Origin: Parasponia andersonii
Lineage: Eukaryota > Streptophyta > Magnoliopsida > Rosales > Cannabaceae
Direction of reading: 5' to 3'
Length of the DNA stretch: 64,000 nucleotides
NCBI GenBank assembly: GCA_002914805.1
Contig: JXTB01000001.1
Span: 2,393,022 to 2,457,021, forward strand
The position numbers and the translations under genes are program-made. Shown here piece by piece: positions 1 to 10,408 of this stretch. The notes beneath the pieces were generated by a model that saw only the letters and a program-made list of their open reading frames with translations, made no database searches and was not told the origin of the DNA. Numbering within the stretch: the stretch's first letter is position 1; each line of letters begins with the position of its first letter.

Positions 1-6
1 AAATGC

Positions 7-475
7 CTATAGGTACATTTTTTTTCCGTAGACTTTTACCATTGCCCAAAGAACCAGGTTCATAGTGTTGTCCAGACCCTTCTCCCTTAAAAGGGAATCC
101 CATGCTTGTTTGAATTTTTGGTACCATACATTGGCTTCATCTTCTGGACGTAGAGAAGGGATGTCTTCAAGAAACAGTGATTTCGAATATCCCAAGCTAA
201 GCAAAGGACCAATCCAAGAAAATGTTAATTTCTTAAAAAACCCAACATGGTCTAGTTCTGTTTTGGTTTGTTCATCAGCTTCTTGGACAACAAGAAGTTC
301 AGATAGACTGTGGTCTTCTTTGTGCTCAGAAACCATAAGTTTGAGATTCTTAAATGCACAAACCAGAAGTAAAAGATTCACCACCCATAGCACTCCATCG
401 ATAACTTCTATCCCTTTTGTTCTTATTATTTTCTCAACATTTAAAGCTGAAATCAAAGAAAAGAAGGATACCCAC
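7..475 (-). pseudogene. ABCC-type (MRP) transporter fragment, part downstream of a retroelement insertion
   Basis: This segment encodes the end of the N-terminal membrane region and the start of the linker of a plant ABC transporter of subfamily C, closest by eye to the ABCC8 type. Visible motifs are VDGVLWVVNLLLLVCAFKN (a membrane helix), the linker pair GFFKKLTFSWIGPLLSLGYS and LFLEDIPSLRPEDEA, and NLVLWAMVKVYGKK, which leads into the first full membrane domain. Family members are full-length pumps of about 1,450 residues in the vacuolar or plasma membrane that move glutathione conjugates and similar anions. The reading frame runs without a break into position 475, the edge of the inserted retroelement, and resumes at 11056. 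A TAG at 9-7 ends the frame just where the family continues, so this copy is most likely a pseudogene. Confidence 0.75.
471..475. repeat. Target-site duplication CCCAC, left copy
   Basis: CCCAC at 471-475 abuts the left LTR and is repeated exactly at 11056-11060 beyond the right LTR. On the minus strand both copies read GTGGG and fall in the same ABCC exon. Five bases is the usual duplication length for Ty3/gypsy elements. Confidence 0.8.
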
Positions 476-1169
476 TGTTGACGGAGGTTTTGTCAATAAT
501 AAATTTGGAAAAATTACAAAATGTGACTTGTGTGTGAAAATGGTTAATTAATCAAAGCAAATAAAGAGACAAGGATTTATAGTGGTTCAGCACCAAAAAA
601 GATGAGCCTACGTCCACTGTTTCTTTACTATTTTCTGGAGAATTACAAGAGCTCAAAATTACAATGTGTTATCCGGAAAGAAGAAGCAAGAGTCTAAAAA
701 ATTCCCAAAAGATCTCAAAGATAAAAGATCAAAGATCCCAGATAGAATCCCACTAAAACATTGAACTCCCTTTATATAGGTGAGGATAGCTCAATGTTTC
801 CCAATTGTGAGAATGGGTAACTGCATAATCAGATAATACAATTCGAGTAACAATATAACTGGGTAATAACTTAAATAAGATCACTGGTCGATCTTGAAAG
901 AGAGACTTTTGTTTTCCTTTCTTTGTAGGTTACCCATTTGACGAAGCTTAGCCTAGTTTCCTTTTCATTCTAGTTGTACTTAACTCTTTCGGAGGAGGTC
1001 GCACTAACTCATGCGGTAGAGGTCGTACTTAACTCTTTCGAAGGAGGTCGCATTAACTCATGCGGTAGAGGTCACACTTAACTCTTACTCATGCGACATG
1101 ACACGTTCATTTGGTCAACTTTTCTCTTTTTGGTATTGACCAACATATAGGATTTTAGACCGCACAACA
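476..1169 (-). repeat. Left LTR (3' LTR of the gypsy element)
   Basis: The LTR starts TGTTG and ends CAACA, a 5-bp terminal inverted repeat. Positions 524-1169 align closely with the right LTR at 10409-11055. It contains the block GATGAGCCTACGTCCACTG near 601 and, close to the element-upstream (U3) end, a 49-bp tandem repeat. The purine-rich stretch on the minus strand just inside 1170 is the likely polypurine tract. Confidence 0.85.
971..1095 (-). repeat. 49-bp tandem repeat in the LTR U3 region
   Basis: The unit containing TTAACTCTTTCGGAGGAGG starts near 981, 1030 and 1079, giving two full copies and part of a third with a 49-bp step. The right LTR shows the same arrangement at about 10861-10975. 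Because the element points leftward, these copies lie near the upstream end of the LTR, where promoter-proximal control elements are expected. An enhancer role is inference only. Confidence 0.7.
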
Positions 1170-1580
1170 ATTGCCCTCCAGCTCCATTAGTTCTTTAGGA
1201 CAAAATGGAGTTTCCTTCTACTATAAGTGTGAGCTTAAAAAATGCGATGTCACGACCTAGACTTGAGACTTTTGAAGAGTCGCCAGATCTCAAATCTCAC
1301 CTTTTCAAGATCACGCGCACTTTTTTCTGACAGGATAAAACCACGTGTCACCTTTTCTAAGAAGAATAGCACAACTCGAGGAGACTTTTCCCTTCTTTTT
1401 CTTTTCTAAATAGACACAATGATAGCAATGACGCCAACTGTTGTCTTAAATCAAATCGTTTCAAATTTTGAAAAGATACCGATTTAATTTTAGAAAATCA
1501 AATCCTGCGTGAACTTCGGCCTTTGGATTTGAAAATTAAATATCTTGATCTACGGCTGTGATTTGACGACGCTCGAGTCA

Positions 1581-1587
1581 TATATAT
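1581..1587 (+). promoter_or_regulatory. TATA-like box for the antisense gene
   Basis: TATATAT lies in an otherwise mixed-composition stretch, about 190 bp upstream of a good splice donor (GTTAGT, 1778) and 590 bp upstream of the first ATG (2171). Transcription starting about 30 bp downstream would give a short leader exon before that donor. The assignment rests on position and composition alone. Confidence 0.4.
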
Positions 1588-1777
1588 CGAAAACTAATCT
1601 GCCCCCTCTTCAAAAAACCTATCGTCTGCTATGTCTCTCAAAACCCGAAGTATTCACAGAGCAACCCTTTCGGCATCATTTTGTTCTTCAGTTCATACAA
1701 CTTTCAGCCTCTTCTCTAACGAAGCTATCACTGCAATCCTTCAAACTATATCTCGATCCCTCTGTCTTCAAAGAAAG

Positions 1778-2170
1778 GTTAGTATATATCCTTTCTCTCT
1801 TATTATTCTCTGTCCAGAAAACCCATGTACAGATTTTATTTCTAGAAATTGAATCTAGTTGTAGAGCCTAAATGTCCTGAATGAAATCCCGTCTCACACC
1901 CGGATGGACTGGAATGAGAATTTTTTAGATCCCCTTCATTGGTTTATAGAATACCTTCTTTTAGATGACTGACAGAGATGAACTCGTAAAAAAGTTGTTT
2001 ATTTTTTTAACGAACTGCTCGAATAATTTTTATGAATCCATAGATCGAATAGAAAAAATTCAATGAGTAGCTTATTGATGCAATCCTAGGATGAGACCCC
2101 AAAACTGCTCGCATATAGCTAAGGTCAATGATGCTCAAATAGGATTAAACCCATCCATATTTCTTTTCAG
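1778..2170 (+). other. Putative 5'-UTR intron of the antisense gene
   Basis: A donor AAAG/GTTAGT at 1777/1778 and a pyrimidine-rich acceptor TTCTTTTCAG ending at 2170 enclose 393 bp of AT-rich sequence. The acceptor directly precedes ATG 2171, the start of the antisense reading frame. A leader intron ending at the start codon is common in plant genes. No transcript evidence is available here. Confidence 0.4.
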
Positions 2171-4326
2171 ATGTCTAGTAGTGAGGATTTTAGAGAAGGG
2201 AATGCATTCTCAGGAGAATCTTCTAATTCCAGCGTTAGCTCCATATACCTCTAAGATTATCTTGAGCCAGAATCCGAAGTTGAGATAACCAGGGTCAGGC
2301 AAAGTAGTCCTCACATAGGCGACCTTCCTCAAGACCAATGGCCCCGCCATATCAGAGATGCCCCTACGTTCGCAATGGGTTATCAGTATGTAGAGGGAGA
2401 CTAGTCATGTACCAATATAAGGACGAGTTGCACCACGAACAGGCTCAGTAAGATCAGGCACAACTACAAGATCGCCATCCCCCTTCGCCTTCCCATGGAG
2501 TTCAATCAATCACATATACCACCTCACGGAATTGCCTCATTCTCTGAAGCAGTTCTCAAATGCGGGGTCCACCTCCTACTTCATCCTTACATAAAATCCA
2601 TCGTCGATTATTATGGAGTCGTTCCTTTTCAACTAACTCCAAACACTTATAGATACATGGTAGGTCTGTATATACTATACCATAAACTAGGCTTAGAAAC
2701 CCCCACTCCTGAAGAGTTCGCTTGGTTTTATCAAGTGAAATCAAACCCATCAGACTTCAGCTTCTTTTATGCGAGCAAGTGGTCGAACCAAGCAATAAAA
2801 ACTATCTACAGGGTTCACAACAATATGGGAAAATGGAAAAATCTATTTTTCTACTTTGACTATACGGATAACGACTTCTTTCAGAATCCTGGTAGGTAGC
2901 TTTCAGTTTATTGCCTTTTTTGTATAATCATATTATTCTGATCGCACTCATATGTCATTGCAAATAATAGGGAACAGCCTGGACTTTCCAGAGAACAACT
3001 CACAAGGGTGTACAGAATAAACGACCTTCCGATTGAAGAATTTGATTGGAAGAAACTTGGGACTTCTAAGAACTTAGTCGCTTGCGGTCTACTTCCAAGG
3101 AGAGCTGCATTCTCGGATCCCATCGTCCGTTCGACTAGACCCTCGAGCTCGAAGAAGAAGAAGCTAAGGAAGCAGACGGAAAAGAGTGCCTCGTCTTCCA
3201 AACCTAGAAAACGAAAAGCACCTGCTACCCCTACAACCTCGGAACCATCATCTCCAAAAACCGCATCACCACCAGCTTCTCAACAACAAGAAGGTAATTA
3301 TATATATATATATATATTCTTTCTTATCATCATCATATTATGTCACCTTGTATGCTGATTTACATCTGTACAGAAATGGTTATTGGTAGCGGACTACGAG
3401 CACCGCCTTCCACTCTGGGGTTAATGGCAAAGTCCAAGATGCCAGAGAGCACACCTCCATCGACGTCAAAAGGGAAAGAGAAGATCGACACTTCCAAGAA
3501 ATGAAAAGTCGCCTTCGAGGATATCCTGACAAGCTCGCCTCCTCCTCAGCCTCAAACTGTGGGCCATCTCGATCCATCCAAGGAGACTACCACTTCTTCA
3601 GAACCGAACCAGGCTGATAAAGACGAGGAGCTTTTCGCACTCCTTAACCAATTACCGGAGAAGGCTAGTATGACCGTAGCCTTCATTGATCGCTTCACTT
3701 CTAAAGATGGCTGGGAGAGGATGAAGCGACGATTTGCCAAGGTTGCCTTCGGTTCTACGATGAGGATGTTGGCGAATGTAAGCATCTTCTATTTTCTCTT
3801 TTCAACGCATTTTTCTGGTATTGATGTGTTATATTTTCAAACTGCTACAGCTACTGTCCTGATGCATGACCCAGTTCTTGAGTATTTGGAGAAGGCCAAA
3901 AAAGTCGAAGAGATATCCCAAGCATTCGAGGACTCGGAGAAGGCTCGCGAGAAAGAGAAAAAAGCCTTCAATTTAGAGAGGCAGCAGCTGCTCGAAGATT
4001 TAGCCAAGGAGAAGTTCGAAAAGGAAAAGCTCGAGAAGAAAATTAAAGAGCTTGAAAAGACTATTTCTAAGCATCCGGATCACATGAAGAAGGTGACGAT
4101 AGAGGCGGCTCACAAGGCTTTTGAAGAGTTCAAGGCTACTAAAGTCAAAGAGCTCGAAGAGAAAGCCAGTGACATCGCCTCGTCGACCATTATATATAAC
4201 ATCTTCTGCGAGCATCCGGACTTCAACTTTTCCATCCTTGGCGAAGATGTGGTCGAGCTTATCCAAAGTTGGAAGGAAGTAGAACCTACCAAAGCTGGAG
4301 ATGGTAGAGCGAGCACGTCTGCATAA
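2171..4326 (+). pseudogene. Spliced antisense ORF of the gypsy element (plant-transposon domain plus coiled coil)
   Basis: This gene runs opposite to gag-pol, between integrase and the 3' LTR. Exons that keep one frame are 2171-2895, 2971-3293 and 3374 onward, with GT-AG introns at 2896-2970 and 3294-3373. A further intron near 3778-3850 is likely but does not keep phase exactly; the frame is also open if it is retained. Exon 1 encodes a globular block (FSEAVLKCGVHLLLHPYIK; YYGVVPFQLTPNTYRYMVGL) resembling the putative gypsy-type transposon domain (PF04195). Exon 2 ends in basic clusters SKKKKLRK and KPRKRK, like nuclear localisation signals. The last part (about 3875-4190) is a strongly charged coiled coil. 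Stops TAA 2252, TAG 2402 and TGA 3502 break this copy. Its function in the family is not known to me. Confidence 0.7.
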
Positions 4327-5116
4327 AAAATTTTGCTTCTTTTTTGTTTTATTTTTTTTAAACTTCAGAATAATATAGGCTTGGTCCCCTTCTTATTTGT
4401 ATTTCTTTGCTTGCATATAGGTGCAAGCTTTTATCAATGAATGAATACTTTCTTTATTAGACGTTTATTCCTGCAAAATAATTAACACACTAAGTCGTAA
4501 TATAGAAGATAATTAATTTAACCAAGTAGTCAATCACTAGGTGACTGATCGATATGCTATTGCGATTCGAATCCAACATACTTAAAATGGTTGTGTTAGG
4601 ATAGGTTAGGTCGCTTAAGAAAACAGCAAATATGAGTGATGCAAACTCAATACTATTTTTCAAAAGTTCCACGGCAAAATGTAAATATAGCAATATATCA
4701 TATCGAAAAATAAACGTTTTGCTTAGTTACTTTGTTGTTCGAGGAGGGAAATTGCATAATACGACATGCTAAGGCATGAAACGAGGAGAAAATCCTAAGA
4801 TTTTAAGGAATTTTAGATATTTTATCGATCTAAAATTCTGACCCCTCTAAATGGACGTTTTGCATAGTCTCTTAGGAAGCAAGTAGGAAATAATATTCTG
4901 ATCCCACTGCCCCCCAAGTCTTATAGTGTTCGAAGACTACCATAAAACTATAAAAGGTACCAAATCAAATGATCGATGAGGAGACATCCTTATTAATGAT
5001 GACGAATAATGAATGACGAACAATAAATGATGATCAACGAATGACGAACAACGAACGACAAATAAGTAGATATCTTTATTGATGAATGATGAATACATAA
5101 AGGTATACATGAAAAT
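4327..5116. other. Spacer between antisense gene and integrase
   Basis: AT-rich non-coding stretch inside the gypsy element. The first ~130 bp after the stop codon are T-rich with AATGAATGAA-type sequence and probably form the 3' UTR of the antisense gene. Around 4985-5090 there is a low-complexity run of AATGATGA/ACGAATGA units. I see no other gene. Confidence 0.6.
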
Positions 5117-5932
5117 TTACTGATAATAGCGATGAAGTTGTTCTGCATTCCATACATACTCGATCTTTTGTCCACCAGTGCGAGCTTACTTATATGTCCC
5201 AGGTCGAATGACGGCATCAATAATATACGATCCTTCCCAAGAGGGTCCAAATACTCTAGCACCGTACTCTTTATTATTAGGTAGGACTTGCTGAAGAACA
5301 AAGTCACCAACTTCAAATCCTCTTTGTCTAACTTTAGAGTTATAATATCGAGCAGTACGCTGTTGATATGATGCGATTCGAAGCTGAGACTGCTCGCGCC
5401 TTTCTTCTCAATCCTTATTAGTGTTTTGTGGCAATCTTACTCATAGGTTGATCATCGTAGAGAGCTCGCACCAATTTCAACAGGAATCATTACTTTATAT
5501 CCGTAAGCTAAAGAGAATGGACTTTCTCTGGTAGTTGTTCGTTGACTGATGCGATAAGCCCATAAAACTTCAGGGAGTACCTCTGGCCAAGCTCCTTTAT
5601 GCTCTTCCAGCTTTGTCTTTATATTGTGTTTAAGTATTTTATTTATCTCTTCGACTTGTCTATTGGCTTGTGGATGAACAACAGCNNNNNNNNNNNNNNN
5701 NNNNNNNNNNNNNNNNNNNNNNNNNNNNNNNNNNNNNNNNNNNNNNNNNNNNNNNNNNNNNNNNNNNNNNNNNNNNNNNNNNNNNNNNNNNNNNNNNNNN
5801 NNNNNNNNNNNNNNNNNNNNNNNCTTTCATAATGTAGTTTTCTTTTTCTTCATCGACACATAATAATAACGGCGAACTAAAACTTCTTCGATAAAGCTTC
5901 TCGTCATAGATAACATAGTGAGCTGCTTTCAT
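5117..5932 (-). pseudogene. Gypsy integrase, broken by an assembly gap
   Basis: Integrase inserts the element's cDNA into the host genome. Right of the gap the N-terminal region is visible (YDEKLYRRSFSSPLL, then CVDEEKENYIMK), which leads into the HHCC zinc-binding domain. Left of the gap come the end of the catalytic core (HPQANRQVEEINK; GAWPEVLPEVLWAYR; RESPFSLAYGYK) and the C-terminal region (GARVFGPSWEGSY; IRPGTY), ending with a TAA at 5119-5117 in a shifted frame. Between the two sides the family has roughly 180 residues, far more than 138 Ns can hold. The HHCC motif and most of the catalytic core are therefore not visible. At least one frameshift lies near 5170. Confidence 0.8.
5686..5823. 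other. Assembly gap (138 Ns)
   Basis: A run of N characters inside integrase. The missing integrase segment should be about 540 bp, so the gap length looks like a placeholder or an underestimate unless the element also carries a deletion here. Confidence 0.9.
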
Positions 5933-5938
5933 TCAAAG

Positions 5939-6628
5939 TCACTTTGCGTCGTCTTTGTTTTTGGGGAGATCGCCATTTTGTATATACTTCATTATAGGAT
6001 CTACCCATGAAGATTTTTTATCAACCATCATAGCTATTTGGGGCTCTGCTTCGATACTTGGTTTTGTAAGAAACTCGACAGAGACCACCTTTAGTAATTC
6101 TGCATCTTTTGTTGAGGCGAGTTTAGCTAGAGCATCTGCCCGAGTATTCTTAATGCGAGGAAGAAGTTGAATATTATAGGCAGTGAATGTCGAGAATAAT
6201 CTTTGTATCTCCTGTAAATCAGCCATCATTCTCTTTCCTCTTGCTTGATACTCGTCGTTCACTTGACAAATGACCAACTGGGAATCACTGTATACCTCAA
6301 TCACTTTGACCTTTATTTCTTGTGCGAGCTTTAGCCCGGCTATCAGTGCTTCATATTCTACCTCATTATTTGATGCTAGAAATTTAAAGTGAAGTGTACA
6401 ATGAATATTGTGCCCTTCAAGACTGATTAGTACTAAGCCCGCACCAGCTCCATTCTCATTCGACAATCCATCGACATAAAGCTTCCACAATCTGGATAAA
6501 TCTGTAGCAGGCTTTTCAATTAATTCTGTGGGAGGATTGACATCATGTGTGAATTTCGCAATGAAATCTGCGAGGGCTTGCCCTTTGATCGTCTTGTGTG
6601 GTTGAAAATCGATGTCGAACTGACTCAA
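5939..6628 (-). pseudogene. Second (archaeal-type) RNase H of the gypsy polyprotein
   Basis: RNase H degrades the RNA strand of the RNA-DNA hybrid during reverse transcription. The segment opens with the end of the first RNase H and its tether (FDIDFQPHKTIKGQALADFI) and then enters a second RNase H fold. In that fold WKLYVDGLSNENGAGAG holds the first catalytic Asp, NNEVEYEALIAGL the Glu, YSDSQLVICQVN the second Asp, and NTRADALAKLA the last. This additional domain, placed between the retroviral-type RNase H and integrase, is characteristic of the Tat lineage. The domain is open over its full length; the polyprotein is broken on either side. Confidence 0.85.
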
Positions 6629-7861
6629 CTCAACTGCCCACTTAAGTAGTCATCCGGAAGCCTCGAGTTTTTGCAGAATCTATTTTAATAGAAAATTCGT
6701 GAAAACTTTGATGGTGTGTGCATGAAAATAAGGTCAAAGTTTCCTAGATGCGACAATGAGTACTAATGCCAATTTCTCCATCTCTGGATATCTTGTTTCG
6801 GAATCGAGTAGTCTTTTACTTACATAGTACACTGGTCACTGTATGTTTTCATATTCTCGAATTAACGCAGCGCTTGTCGCATATTTAGAAACAGCGAGAT
6901 ATAAATATAATTCTTCCCCCGGATTTGGCTTCAACAAGAGTGGAGAAGAACCCAAGTGTATTTTTAATTCTTGGAATGCCTGCTCGCATTCTCCCGTCCA
7001 CTCAAACCTTTTTGAACCTTTCAATACTTCAAAGAATGGATGGCACTTATCCGTCGACTTGGATACAAATCGACTCAATGCGGCCACTCTTCCTGCTAGG
7101 CTCTGCACATCTTTGAGTTTGTGAGGAGATTGCATATCAATCACCGCTTATATCTTCTGAGGATTAGCTTCAATGCCTCGCTGATTGACCATAAAACCCA
7201 GAAACTTTCCAGATCTTACCCCGAATGCACACTTCTGGGGATTTAGCTTCATTTGATACTTTCGGAGAATTTTGAACATCTTATCAAGATGTTTGATGTG
7301 ATCTTCGGCTTTCTTTGACTTCACCAGCATGTCATCAATATATACCTCCATTGTCTTGCCAATTTGTTGTACAAACATCATGTTGACAAGACGCTGGTAG
7401 GTTGCTCCTGCATTGATGAGTCTGAAGGGCATCTTTTTGTAACAGTATAATCCTCGATCAGTGATGAATGAGGTATACTCCTCATCTAGTTCGTACATGG
7501 GGATTTGATTGTATCTAGAATATGCATCCATGAAACTTAATAGTTCATGCCCCGACATCGCATCTACAAGCTGGTCAATTCTTGGAAGGGGAAAGCTGTC
7601 CTTCGGGCATGCTTTGTTGAGATCAATGAAATCGATGCACGTTTGCCACTTCCCATTGTGTTTCTTTACCAAAACCGGGTTAGCAAGCCAATTCAGGTAA
7701 AAAGATTCCTTGATAAATCTAATTTCGAGCAATTTTTCTACCTCTTCTTTTAACGTGACGTAGCATTCTAGATTCATAGCCTTTCTTTTCTGCCATGCAT
7801 GCTTCTTTGTTGGATCTATGTTAAGATGATGGCATATGATATTCGGATCGATCCGGACCAT
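6629..7861 (-). pseudogene. Gypsy reverse transcriptase and first RNase H
   Basis: Reverse transcriptase copies element RNA into DNA. Motifs in order are NGKWQTCIDFIDLNKACPKD, LPRIDQLVDAMSGHELLSFM, the core LLSFMDAYSRYNQI with a catalytic Asp, MPFRLINAGATYQRLVN and the catalytic YIDDMLVKSK. The thumb (GRVAALSRFVSKSTDKCHPFF) and the first RNase H (YLYLAVSKYATSAALI; SKRLLDSETRYPEMEKLAL) follow. The catalytic YIDD is intact. A stop near 7148 (after EANPQKI), another near 6836 and more near 6650-6710 break the frame, so this copy cannot make a whole enzyme. Confidence 0.88.
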
Positions 7862-8206
7862 GTCTGAATGTTACCATGTGAAGACATCCAAGTTAGATTT
7901 TAGGAAAACGACCAATGTAGCTCGCATAGATTCTTAAAGCTTCGCTCCAATTTTTAAAACCTTGGAGGACCTGTCAAATGGTAAATCCTCCAAATCTTCA
8001 ATGGGTCCAGTTTTGACCTCTTAATCGATTTCTCGAGGGTCGAGGTCTTCTCTTGTCATTCCGATTGACGTTTCGCCTGACACTTCGACTGTCGTTTTGC
8101 CTGACGCTTCTCTTTGTAGTTGGACCATCATTGTGCGGGGTGTCACATCCTTTGCTGCGAGCTTTAAAGAGTTGTTGTAACAAGTCTGCGCATCATATTG
8201 GTTTTC

Positions 8207-8641
8207 TCACACTTCGCCTACTCCTAGTTGAGTCGGGAATTTCATAGCGAGATGATAGATCGATGTTACTGCTCGAAGTTCCATCAGTTTCGGTCTTCCT
8301 AGTACAGTATTGAATGCAGAGGGGCAATCTACAATCAAGAATTGGGTCATTATCGTTAAAACCCTAGGATAGGTTCCAACATTGACCATTAACTCAATCA
8401 TGCCCATAGGCATTATGCTGTTACCAGTGAATCCATAGAGTGGAGTGATGGCGGACTTTAGGTCGCTTTCATTTAACCCCATCTTCTTAAAGGCGTCATA
8501 GTACATGATGTCAACAGTACTTCCATTATCGACCAATACTCGCCATAACTGCGTACTTCTATAATTGATCTTTATGACCAACGCATCATTATGTGGATAA
8601 TGGACCTTCCTCGTATCTTGTTCTGTGAAGGTAATATACAT
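8207..8641 (-). pseudogene. Gypsy aspartic protease
   Basis: The segment encodes the pepsin-like retroelement protease that cuts the gag-pol polyprotein. The active-site motif reads RVLVDNGSTVDIM, the D-[NGS]-G-[TS] form usual in plant Tat elements. It is followed by MIELMVNVGTYPRVLTIMTQF and LIVDCPSAFNTVLGRP, the conserved second half of the fold. The catalytic Asp is present. The frame is open for 145 codons, but between 7861 and 8207 the polyprotein frame is broken. Confidence 0.8.
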
Positions 8642-10368
8642 ATCTGGTACTTGCTAAAGCTTTTATGGTCATTGTTCAAGATGCATGACGTTGGTCAACG
8701 GCTACTGCCGAGCTTCTCATGCATACCTATCCTGTGCTCTCTTGGAATCTCCACCAACATGCGGTCCTCTGAAAATAGTTCGCACCTCACACTGAATTTC
8801 TGGAGGTCGCTGTCAGTTTTCTTCTCACCTTTCATTATTCTGTTTAGAGTACTGCCGTAACCGCCCTTCTCTAATTAATCTTTCGATCTCATCTTTCAGG
8901 GCAAAGCAGTTATTGGTATCATGTCCAATGTCATTGTTATATCAAAAAAACTTGTTAGGGTCGCGCTTCGCTCTATCGCTTTTTATCAGTTCCGGTTGAC
9001 GATACAACTCCTATTGGTTTGTGAACATATAGATATGATCTATGGGTGCATTCAATTCAGTATAATTATTGAACCTCATGGGAGCTCTTGGAATCTTTTG
9101 TTTTTTCTGTTTGGCTGCTTCTGAGTCGATTGTTCATTACTCCTTTTATTCGACTTCTTATCATTATTATTATTGTTTGTGGTCGTATCTTTGACAGCAT
9201 CCTTTCCTCCTCCCTTTGTCGTCTTTTGAAGGTTTTCGCGTGAAGATTCCACTCTTAGATGTTGACCAACTCTTCGATAGAAGTCTTCAAGGGTTCTGCA
9301 TTCTCACTCTAGTAACTCTTCCCAGAGTTTAGTTTCTGGTCGTACCCCAGCCATCATTAATGTTAAGACTCCTCCCTCAGGCGGTTTATTGACCTTTGCC
9401 AACTCTGAGATAAAACAATTTAGGTAAGATCGTAGAGTTTCCTTCGGGCCCTGCCGAATAGCAGACACACTTACCAGTGGAACAGTAAAATTTTTTGCGG
9501 CCTGGAATTGCCTCAAGAATGCAGCTTGAAACTGTTGCCAGGATGAGATTGAACCAGACATGAGTCCTCAGAACCACTTCTTCGCCGCTCCTGTGAGAGT
9601 TACAACAAAGCATCTACAACGTGCGAGATCCTTAACACGATGAAATTCCATCAGGTCGCTGAAGTGATCCATATAGTCCTTTGGATCAGTTTTCCCATCA
9701 AAAGTGTTAATGGTGGGAAGTTTAAATCCAGCAAGTAAGGTGGTAGCTCGAACCTCCTCGTTAAATGGTGATTGACGATACCCATCAGTGAGCTCATTAT
9801 CCCAACGAGCAAGTGCATCTAAAGCAATCCTCAGATTATGAACATCGACATTTAGAGGGAGAACATTCTCTCTTACTGGTGGTAGGAGTGGCCTCTGATC
9901 GATGTCACGATATAAGGCGGGTTGGTTAGGTAGGGTTTGCTGCGACCTTAGGGATTCCAATGAAACAGTGCGACGAGATTGACTTTGGTCGTTGTGATGC
10001 GATGTGAATCGCTCCTGACTACGTCGCTGATCCAGATGTTGTCTCAGGTCTGTAGGATTCTGTCGAGATTCCCTACTGATCCTTTCAAAGACACTTCTCG
10101 ATTGACATTTTTGCTCGTGTTCAAGATAATCACGATTGATGGTTGCTCTCCGGGAAGGTTGTCCATGATCACGATCAGTACTCGAACTTTCAGTACCAGA
10201 TACCAGAGGCAAGTCTGCGACCTTGCCTTTTCCCTTGGAGATGCAATCTTCTCGATGCTCCTACCGGGCTTTAGGTTGGTCGTGGATCCCTGTCTCCAGG
10301 ATCTGAATTCCTCTCTCAGGTTATTGAGCAAGACATTCTCTGGGATGTTCGTGTTGTGGTGGGGTTAA
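8642..10368 (-). pseudogene. Gypsy gag
   Basis: Gag forms the cytoplasmic particle in which reverse transcription takes place. The N-terminal part (LNNLREEFRSWRQGST) lies near 10250-10330 and is shifted in frame from the Arg/Ser-rich stretch at 9900-10212. The retrotransposon gag domain follows: PTINTFDGKTDPKDYMDHFS, CRCFVVTLTGAAKKWF, then SISSWQQFQAAFLRQF. A TGA at 9570-9568 falls just after KKWF, and another stop follows WEELLE at 9304. NNCFALKDEIERLIREG near 8880-8930 belongs to the gag C-terminal region. The start lies only about 90 bp from the LTR remnant, so the leader seems to be deleted. Confidence 0.8.
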
Positions 10369-10408
10369 CATCTGTCCCTCAGCAAGTCATTGTAGAGAGT
10401 CATTAGTT

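Noticed and set aside
65-481. A 138-codon plus-strand frame opposite the ABCC fragment.
   Set aside because: It has no family features and lies exactly antisense to recognisable transporter sequence.
2091-2288. A 65-codon plus-strand frame from ATG 2091 as the start of the antisense gene.
   Set aside because: It is in a different frame from the domain-encoding exon, and ATG 2171 directly after the acceptor at 2170 is in the right frame.
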